NCBI RefSeq assembly: GCF_949987535.1
Contig: NC_080075.1
Location: forward strand, 41,201,036 to 41,265,035
DNA length: 64,000 nt
Origin: Balaenoptera acutorostrata
Lineage: Eukaryota; Chordata; Mammalia; Artiodactyla; Balaenopteridae
Reading direction: 5' to 3'
The notes below the pieces were generated by a model. That model worked only from the letters and a program-made list of their open reading frames with translations. It was not told where the DNA came from and ran no database searches. Shown here in pieces: positions 56,388-64,000 of this stretch. The translations under genes and the position numbers were made by a program. Position 1 is the stretch's first letter. Every line of letters begins with the position of its first letter.

Positions 56388-58823
56388 AAAAAAATCAGTC
56401 ATGCAAGTGAAAACAAAGAGAGTAACTCAAAGCCATATGGAGAAATAAAGATCTCAACAAAGGTAATTACATGGGCAATATAAAAGCTAGTGTTTTTGTA
56501 ACAACAGTTTCTAACTACTTTTTGTCTTCTATATGATTTAAGAGAGTGATATATTTAAAGAAAAAAATTAGTCTAAGTTTTACAAACTTTGGTTTGTAAC
56601 TTCGAATCTTGTTTTCTACATTTAAGAGAGTAATGCACTTAAGAGAATTATTAGTTTATGTTTTGGGGCACATAGTGTATAAAGATGAAATTTTGTGACC
56701 TCAAATGAAAGGTGTATGAACAAAGCTATGAAGGAGCAGTTTTTGTATGCTGTTGAAGTTAAGCTGCTATAAATTCAAATTAGAGGGTTATAACTTTAAG
56801 ATATTAAATGTTATCCCAGTGGTAACCACACGTACACACAAAGTATAGAATATATACAAAAGGGAATGAGTAAAGAATTTAAACAATTCGCTATAAAAAA
56901 TTAAACACAAAAGACAGTAAATCATAAAATGAGGGATGAAAAAACCTTATAAGCCATATAGAAAAGAAATAGGAAAAAAACAGATGAAAGTTCCTCCTAA
57001 CCAGTAATTAAATGTAAATAGATTAAACTCATCAAAACAGAGATTGGCAGAATGGATATAAACACATGATCCAACTATATGCTGTCTATAAAGACTCACT
57101 TTAGATCCAAAGACAAATATATTGAAAATGAAATGATGGAAAAAATATATTCCATGCACATAATAACCAAAAGAAAGGAGTGGCTCTACTGATAACAGAC
57201 AAAATAGAACCTAAAAAAAGTCACAAAAAACAAAGGACATTGTGGAAATATAACAATTAGAAATGTTCATGCACCCAATGACAGGACATCAAAGTACTGT
57301 GAAGCAAAAATCATCAGTCATGCAAGTGAAAGGACAGTAGACAGTAACTTGAGGCTGTATGGAGAAATAAAGATCTCAATAAAGGTAAATACATAAGCAG
57401 CATTACTGGCAATTGAAGGGAGATATAATTATAAAATAATAGTTGGAGACTTAAGTACCTCACTCACAATAATGGACAAAACAATCAAGAAAGTAAGGAA
57501 ATAGAAGACAGCACAGTAAACCAACTAGATATAACATACAGAACACTGCTCCACAATAAGAGCATACATATTCTTCTCAAGTACACATGGGACATTTTTC
57601 AGGATATGCCATATGTTAAGCCACAAATCGTTTCAATAGATTTTAAAAGGTAGATAGCATACAAAGTATCTTCTTTGACCATAACAGGATGAAGTTAGAA
57701 ATCAATAAGGGAGGGAAGAGTGGAAAATTCAAAAAATTGTGGAAACTAAACACACTTTTCAACAACCAATGGGTCAAAGAAGAAATCATAAAAGAAATTA
57801 GAAAATACCTAGAGATGAATGCAAATGAAAACACAACATACCAAAACTTATGGGACACAGCAAAAGCGGTGCTAAGAAGGAAATTTATAACTATAAAACG
57901 CTTACTTTAAAAAATAAGAACTCAAAACAACCTAACTATACAACTTTAACTAGAACTAGAAAAAGAACAAATTAAATCCAAAGCTAGCAGAAGGAAGGAA
58001 ATAAAGATTAGAGCAGAGAGAAATGAAATAGAGGATAGAAAACAATAAAGAAAATTGATGTTTGTTGGAAAAGATCAATAAAATTAACAACTCTTTAGCT
58101 AGATGGATTAAGAAAAAAAAATTACTAAAATCTACAAGAAATTAGAAAATACTTAGAGATGAATGCAAATGAAAACAACATACCAAAACTATGGGACACA
58201 GCAAAAGCAGTGCTAAAAAAGTGAGGACATTACTACCGATTTTACAGATGTGAAAAGGATTATAACAAAATATAATGAACAATTTGTATGCCCACAAGTT
58301 AGATAACCTGGGTCGAATGGACAAATCCTAGAAACACAAAACCTACCAAGTCTAAATCATGAAGAAACAGAAAATCTGAATATACCTATAGCCAGTAAGG
58401 ACATTGAATCAATAATCAAAATCTCCCAACAAAGAAAAGCCCTGGACCTGACCCAGTGGCTTTACTGGTGAATTCCACCAAACATTTAAAGAACTAATAC
58501 CAGGCCTCCTCAAACTTTTCCAAAAATTGAAGAGGAAGGAACACTTTCTAATTCACTCTATAAGGCCAGCATTACCCTGATAACCAAAGCCAGACAAAGA
58601 CACTACAAGAAAACTACACACCAATATTCCTTACAAACAGTGATACAAAAATTCTCACTAGTAGCAAACCAAATTTAGCAGCATAGTAAAAGTATCATAC
58701 ACCATGACCAAGTGAAATTTTATTCCTAGAATGCAAGGATGTTTCAACATGTGAAAATTAATCAATGCAATATATCATTAAATTAATCAATGCAAAAAAA
58801 ATTAAGTGAAAAACACCTACATG

Positions 58824-59133
58824 GGACCTCCCTGGTGGCGCGGTGGTTAAGAATCTGCCTGCTAATGCAGGGGACACGGGTTCGAGCCCTGGTCTGGGAA
58901 GATCCCACATGCTACGGAGCAACTAAGCCCATGTGCCACAACTACTGAGCCTGTGCTCTAGGGCCTGTGAGCCACAACTACTGAGCCCTCATGCCACAAC
59001 TACTGAAGCCCGTGCGCCTACAGCCTGTGCCCTGCAACAAGAGAAACCACCAAAATGAGAAGCCCACGCACAGCAACAAAGGCACAATGCAGCCAAAAAT
59101 AAATAAATTTACTTTTAAAAAACCAAAAAAACG
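58824..59133 (+). mobile_element. CHR SINE in the old L1
   Basis: Perfect 12-base duplication AACACCTACATG at 58812-58823 and 59134-59145. Confidence 0.95.
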
Positions 59134-59479
59134 AACACCTACATGATCGTGTTAATTTATACAGAAAAAGCATTTGACAAATTGCAACAATTTCATGATT
59201 AAAAAAAAAAAAGAATAGAAGGAAACTACCTCAACATAATGAAAAGCCATATATGAAAAACCCAAAACAAACATCAGACTCAATGGTGAAAGACTGAAAG
59301 CTTTTTCTTTAAAAAAGCCAAGGATGCCCACTTTTACCACTTCTATTCAACATAGTATGGACGTTCCAGCCAGAGCAATTAGGCAAGGTAAAGAAATTAG
59401 AGGCATACAAATTGGAAAGGAAGACGTAAAATTACACCTGCAGATGATATGATCTTACATGTAAAAAGCCCCAAAGATT

Positions 59480-59504
59480 ACACACACACACACACACACA
59501 CACA
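59480..59504 (+). repeat. (CA)n microsatellite
   Basis: About 12 CA units within old L1 ORF2. Confidence 0.95.
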
Positions 59505-59657
59505 AAAGCTGTTAGAACTAATAAATGATTTCAGCAAAGTAACAGGATACAAAGTCAACACACAAAAATCATTTGCATTTTTATACACTAACAACAATCT
59601 GAAAAGGAAATTACAAAAACAATTCAATTCATAATAGCATCAAAAATAAATAAAATA

Positions 59658-59920
59658 GGGCTTCCCTGGTGGCACAGTGGTTGAGAATCTGCCTGCCAAT
59701 GCAGGGGACACGGGTTTGAGCCCTGGTCTGGGAAGATCCCACATGCCACGGAGCAACTGGGCCCGTGAGCCACAATTACTGAGCCTGCGTGTCTGGAGCC
59801 TGTGCTCCACAACAAGAGAGGCCGCGATGGTGAGAGGCCTGCGCACCGCGATGAAGAGTGGTCCCCACTTGCCGCAACTAGAGAAAGCCCTCGCACAGAA
59901 ACGAAGACTCAACACAGTCA

Positions 59921-59975
<55 letters not shown>

Positions 59976-59977
59976 AT
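59658..59977 (+). mobile_element. CHR SINE in the old L1, long AAAT tail
   Basis: Short-core copy with about 14 AAAT units. No target duplication found, and the L1 sequence skips several hundred bases of ORF2 across the insertion. Confidence 0.92.
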
Positions 59978-60776
59978 GAAAACTAGCAAGCTGGAGGTAT
60001 TATGCACCCTGATTTCAAGCTATACAGCAAGGTACAGTAATCAAAACAGTGTGGCACTGGCATAAAGACCCACATTTAGACCAGTGGAATAGAATAAACA
60101 AACACAGAAATAAACACATATATGTTCAAATGAGTTTTGACAAGCAAGCCAAGACCATTCAATGTGGAAAGGTCGATCTTTTCAACAAATAGTGCTGGGA
60201 GAAGTGGATGTCCACATGCAAAAGAATGAGGTTAGACCCTTACCTAACACCATATACAAAATTTAACTGAAAGTGGATCAAAGACCTAAGACAATAACAC
60301 TCTTAGAAGTAAACATAGAACAAAATCTTCACGATATTGGACTTGGCAATGTCACTTCTTAGATATGACATAAAAGACACAGATAACAAAAGAAAAAATA
60401 GACAAATTGTACTTCATGAATATTTTAAAGTTTTGTACATCAAAGGACACTATCAACAGAGGAAAAAGCAACCCACAGAAAGGGAAAAAAATATCTGCAA
60501 ATCCTATATCTAATAGGGATTAGTACCTAGAATATATAGAGAGAACTACTAAAACTCAACAACAAAATAACAAACAACCCAATTTAAAAATGGGCAAAGA
60601 AAAAAAAAAAGGGCAAAGAACTTGAATAGACATTTCTCCAAAGAAGATATACAAATGGCCAATAAGCACATGAAAAGATGCTCAACGTCACTAATCATTA
60701 GGGAAATGCAAATCAAAACTACAGGATATCACCTCATACCCTTTAGGATGGCTACTATCAGAAAAACAAAACAATG

Positions 60777-60896
60777 GGAATGCCCTGGTGGTCCAGCAGT
60801 TAGGACTCTGCACTTCCACTGCAGGGGGCATGGGTTTGATCCCTGATTGGGGAACTAAGATCTTGCAAGCCACGTGGTGCAGCAAAAAAAAAAAAA
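60777..60896 (+). mobile_element. CHR SINE, short type (outer of a pair)
   Basis: AATGCCCTGGTGGTCCAGCA to CACGTGGTGCAGCAAAAAAA. Left duplication GAAAAACAAAACAA at 60761-60774. Confidence 0.92.
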
Positions 60897-61241
60897 GAGG
60901 GACTTCCCTGGCGGCGCAGTGGTTAAGAATCTGCCTGCCAATGCAGAGGACACGGATTCGATCCCTGGTCTGGGAAGATCCTACATGCTGCAGTGCAACT
61001 AAGCCCATGTGCCACAACTACTGAGCCTGTGCTCTAGAACCCGCATGCTGCAACTACTGAGCCCACATGCTGCAACTACTGAAACCCGTGTGCCTAGAGC
61101 CCATGCTCTGCAACAAGAGAAGTCACTGCAAATAAGAAGCCCGTGCACCACAATGAAGAGTAGCCCCCACTAGCCGCAATTAGAAAAAGCCTAAGTGCAG
61201 CAACGAAGACCCAACGCAGCCAACAAAAAAAAAAAAGAAAA
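60897..61241 (+). mobile_element. CHR SINE, long form (in the tail of the previous one)
   Basis: GGGACTTCCCTGGCGGCGCA head. Follows the poly-A of the short copy. GAAAAACAAAACAA at 61242-61255 closes the pair. Confidence 0.92.
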
Positions 61242-61520
61242 GAAAAACAAAACAAGATACTGGAACCCGTGGGTATTGTTGGTAGGAATGTAAAATGCTA
61301 CAGCTGCTGTTGAAAACAGGATGACAATTCCTCAAAAATTAAATATAGAATTACCTCATGATCCAGCAATTCCACTTCTGGGTATATACCCAAAAGAATT
61401 GAAAGCAGGGTCTCAAATAGGTATTTGTACACCCATGTTCGTAGCAACATTATTCACAATAGCTAAAACGTGGAGGCAACCCAAGTGTCCACTGATGGAT
61501 GAATGGATCAGCAAAATGTG

Positions 61521-61522
<2 letters not shown>

Positions 61523-61560
<38 letters not shown>
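61523..61560 (+). repeat. (CA)n microsatellite
   Basis: About 19 CA units in the old L1 3' part. Confidence 0.96.
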
Positions 61561-61563
<3 letters not shown>

Positions 61564-61740
61564 GGACTATTATTCAGCCTTAAAAAGAAAGGAATTTCTG
61601 GCATATGCCACAACATAAACAAACCTTGAGGACATTAGGCTAAGTGAAATAAGTCAGTCACAAGACAAATCCTATATGATTCTACTTATATGAGGCACTT
61701 AGAGTAGTCAAAATCATAGAGACAGAAAGTAGAATGGTGG

Positions 61741-61856
61741 CTAATTAAACTTAAAAGCTTTTGCACAGCAAAGGAAATCACCACCAAAATGAAGACAACC
61801 TACTGAATGGGAGAAAATATCTGCAAATGATATGGTCGTTAAGGGGTTAATGATGG
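61741..61856 (+). mobile_element. Isolated L1 ORF2 fragment
   Basis: CTAATTAAACTTAAAAGCTT to GTTAAGGGGTTAAT belongs upstream of the 3' UTR sequence that precedes it, so it is not collinear with the old L1. It joins the SRRM1 retrocopy. Confidence 0.8.
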
Positions 61857-62226
61857 TGGTGTCATGGGCTACGTGAGCTGAGGAGAAGTGAGGTGTGAGA
61901 GAAGGAAAACCGTGCCTTCCGGTGGGTGGTGGGGAGGGACTTCTCTAAAAGGGAAAATCTCTTTCTGGCACTTCTGTGGTGATGGAGAGGCATTCTGAAT
62001 TGCCACCTGCCTACCTCACCATTTCTCATGTAGGACTTCTGGGTCTATCATTACCATCATCATCTGAGGAGGAGCTGGTTTTGTTGTCTGATTTGGTGTC
62101 TCTGCTGCACAGAAAATGCAGCAGCCATTTTGCCACCTTTGTCCTCTGATTCAGAGAACTCTACTTTTCTAGATGAGGGAGCCTCTTTTCTCAGTACTTT
62201 CTTTTTCTGTTTTATTTTCTACAATT
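61857..62226 (-). pseudogene. SRRM1: SRRM1 processed pseudogene, 3'-most segment
   Basis: On the minus strand, KVEFSESEDKGGKMAAA is followed by SVQQRHQIRQQNQ, SSSSDDD and RNGEVGR, then degenerate serine/arginine/proline-rich sequence (RSPSPPPTGRHG). This matches the middle of mammalian SRRM1 (serine/arginine repetitive matrix protein 1, a splicing coactivator) in order, without introns. Frameshifts and stops are frequent. No poly-A is found at the lower-coordinate end: the copy stops abruptly against an L1 fragment. Confidence 0.88.
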
Positions 62227-62431
62227 AAAAAAAATATATTTATTATTTACTTATTTGGCTGCGCCGGGTCTTAGTTGTGGCATGTGGGATCTTTTAGTGG
62301 TGGCATGTGAATTCTTATTGTGAACTCTTATTTGCGGCTTGTGGGATCTAGTTCCCTGATCAGGGATCGAACCTGGGCCCCCTGCATTAGGAGCATGGAG
62401 TCTTAGCCACTGGCCCACCCGGGAAGTCCCT
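62227..62431 (-). mobile_element. CHR SINE in the SRRM1 retrocopy
   Basis: GGCTGCGCCGGGTCTTAGTT ... GGCCCACCCGGGAAGTCCC. TTTTATTTTCTACAATT / TATTTTATACAATTT flanks. Confidence 0.88.
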
Positions 62432-62445
62432 ATTTTATACAATTT

Positions 62446-62699
62446 TTAAAGGTTACTTTCTATTTACAGTTATTACAAAATATTGGTTATATTCGCCATG
62501 TTGTGCAACACATCCTTGAGCCTATCTTACACTCAATAGCTTGTATCTTCTACTCCCCTACCCCTACATTGCCCCTCCTCTCCCCACTGGTAACCACTAG
62601 TTTGTTCTCTTTATCTGTGTCTACTTCTTTTTTGTTATATTCATTCCTTTGTTGTTGTTTTTTTTTTAGATTCTTTTTATGGCTGAGTAGTATTCTATT
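62446..62699 (-). mobile_element. L1 3' end in the SRRM1 retrocopy
   Basis: CTGGTAACCACTAGTTTGTT, CTTTTTTGTTATATTCATTC, TTTTATGGCTGAGTAGTATT: reverse complement of a young L1 3' part. Confidence 0.8.
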
Positions 62700-62915
62700 T
62701 TATTCTCAGTAGTTTTATCACTTTTTGTCACTTCTATCACTTTTTGTCACTTTACCTGAAGTTCTCCCTGGAGAAACAGAAATACAACTTTTTCTTGTAG
62801 GGCATTGCTCCTGGGTGCTGGGGAATGATGAATTTCTGGTGGTAGAGTTGCTGTAGGTGATGTTTCGTGCTTTTGCCTTGGAGGACTTGCTGAAGGAGAT
62901 AACCTGCTGAAACCA
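62700..62915 (-). pseudogene. SRRM1: SRRM1 processed pseudogene, middle segment
   Basis: The minus strand reads RKSCISVSPGRTSGKVTK, nearly identical to the SRRM1 block, preceded by degenerate ISFSKSSKAKARN corresponding to its SPSASPP region. It follows the upstream segment directly once the LTR at 62916 is removed. Confidence 0.9.
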
Positions 62916-63465
62916 TGCAACTCAGATTGGGACTTGAACCCACGGTCTTTTAACTGAGATCACACACCTGGTCTCAGGACTTAATGAAGCTCAGGTTCTT
63001 GATGTCTTGTTGTAGAAAGAATTCTGTGAGAGACAAAGTGATAGGTAAGAAGTGGATTTATTTAGAGAGAAACACATTCCACAGATGGAGCGTGGGCCAT
63101 CTCAGAAGGCAAGAGTGGCATCAGGGTATGGGGTTGTCAGTTTTTATAGGGGTGGGTAATTTCATAGGCTAATGAGTGGGAGGAGTGGCCCAGCTATTTT
63201 GGGGCAGGGGTGGGGATTTCCAGGAATTGGGCCACCTCCCATTCTTTGACCATTATGGTTGGCCTTGGAACTGTCATGGCACCTGTGGGTGTGTCATTTA
63301 GCTTGCCGATGTGTTACAATGAGCGTATACTGAGGCTCAAGGTCTAGTGGAAGTCGACTCATCCACCATCTTGGACCTATTTGGTTCTAATCAGTTTATG
63401 TCACATCCTCGGGCTATGCCGTTCTTTTAAAGGTTGTGCCCTGCCTCCTTCCCTCCTGTTTCACT
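62916..63465 (-). mobile_element. Solo LTR inserted in the SRRM1 retrocopy
   Basis: A 550-base insertion flanked by the 4-base duplication ACCA (62912-62915 and 63466-63469). On the minus strand it begins close to TGAAACAGG, ends GTTGCA, and has TATAAAA (63142-63148). A 4-base duplication fits class I retroviral LTRs. No viral genes are present. Confidence 0.78.
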
Positions 63466-64000
63466 ACCAGTTTTTCAAGGGGGCTGAAGGTCCTCTTGGG
63501 AGACTTCTTTGTCAGTGACCCGACACAAGACAAAGTGGACAATGAACTACTCCTAGACAAGAATGCTGATGAGCGCCTCTTTCATCTCACTGGAGATCTG
63601 TTCCATCTATGCTTTGGTGGAGTTCTTCCTCCAGGTGATGGCTGCCTCCTTGGGCTTAGCTGTCTTCTAGGTGAATATGATCTTGGGATCTGTAGCGCCA
63701 GCAAGATCAAGTATGAGAAGAAGCGTGAGATTTTGGTTGATTCTTCTCCTTTTCCTTTTCTTTTATGGAATTTTTTTTTTTTTTCCAGAGAATGTCCTTT
63801 AGCTTTGGTACAGTTTCAGGCTGGGGAAATTTCAGGATATCACTGAGTGTTAGAAGTGGCCACTTGTACTGAAGGTTCTGGGAGTGCTGGAGTGTTCTTT
63901 TCTGGAGCAGAGGAAGGACTCTGGCTCTTGGTTCTTTGATGAGAAGGCTGAGCATGATTGTGCTTTCTCTCTGTCCTGACTGGGCAGGATTGTCTTTTAG
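63466..64000 (-). pseudogene. SRRM1: SRRM1 processed pseudogene, 5' segment (continues past window)
   Basis: Minus-strand readings in shifting frames: RTKSQSPSSAPEK, LPEPSVQVATSNT, EKEKEKNQPKSHASSHT, SPRRQLSPRRQPSPGGRTPP, KRRSSAFLSRSSS and KKSPKRTFSPLEK, in the order of SRRM1. The dipeptide RS run between EKEKEK and SHT is missing. An A-run (T15 on the plus strand near 63770) is expanded. Exons are fused without introns, so this is a retrocopy; the parent gene is unlinked in other mammals. Confidence 0.92.

Larger units (their letters stand above)
55855..61740 (+). mobile_element. Old, nearly complete L1, heavily degraded
   Basis: Begins with an old L1 upstream region (AAAATTCACAATGTCTGGTA), then inter-ORF sequence, ORF2 endonuclease and reverse-transcriptase remnants (GAGATTGGCAGAATGGATAT, AGCCACAAATCGTTTCAATA, TGGATTAAGAAAAAAAAATT, ATTCAACATAGTATGGACGT), and the C-terminal end ([20 protein letters not shown]). 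No long frame survives. Carries a younger L1 3' end, four SINEs, two CA arrays, two internal duplications and a deletion. It stops at 61740 inside its 3' UTR. Confidence 0.8.

Noticed and set aside
63436..63846. Plus-strand 136-codon frame with good apparent length
   Set aside because: Antisense reading across the SRRM1 retrocopy and LTR edge; the minus strand explains the sequence.
52700..64000. FAM161A exons, expected downstream of CCT4
   Set aside because: None recognised; the gene probably lies beyond the right end of the window.

Overview
This is mammalian nuclear DNA, most probably from a cetacean (whale or dolphin). The evidence is about 40 copies of the tRNA-derived CHR (cetacean/hippo/ruminant) SINE, many near-identical and flanked by intact target-site duplications (TSDs), young artiodactyl-type LINE-1 copies, and no recognised BovB/Bov-tA ruminant repeats. 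Older mammalian-wide repeats (L2, MIR, MER20, old L1, LTRs) fill much of the rest. No bacterial-type operon, CRISPR array or plasmid feature is present.

Layout. 1-24681: part of COMMD1 intron 1. COMMD1 is on the minus strand and its only exon here, coding exon 1 (59 codons), is at 24682-24858 inside a CpG-rich promoter. The intron holds a near full-length decayed L1 (605-6802) and 17 CHR SINEs, 16 of them antisense to COMMD1. 24900-37480: intergenic DNA between two head-to-head genes, with L1 3' ends, two LTRs in inverted orientation, two further LTRs of another family, L2/MIR and SINEs. 37480-52670: the complete CCT4 gene (chaperonin TCP1 subunit delta), plus strand, 14 coding exons that splice to exactly 539 codons, with a CpG-rich promoter containing a four-unit heat-shock element. 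52670-64000: intergenic, with SINE clusters, a degraded older L1 (about 55855-61740) showing two internal duplications, and a minus-strand processed pseudogene of SRRM1 (61857-64000 and beyond) split by an LTR, an L1 3' end and a SINE.

Function. COMMD1 (copper homeostasis, NF-kappaB and endosomal sorting, via its C-terminal COMM domain, which is not in this window) and CCT4 (one of eight subunits of the cytosolic TRiC/CCT folding chamber) are divergent neighbours, as at human 2p15. I infer no functional coupling between them. I found no previously undescribed gene system. The most interesting signals are the dispersed SRRM1 retrocopy, the heat-shock element, the strand bias of the retroelements, a shared small deletion at the L1 reverse-transcriptase motif, and the internal duplications in the old L1.
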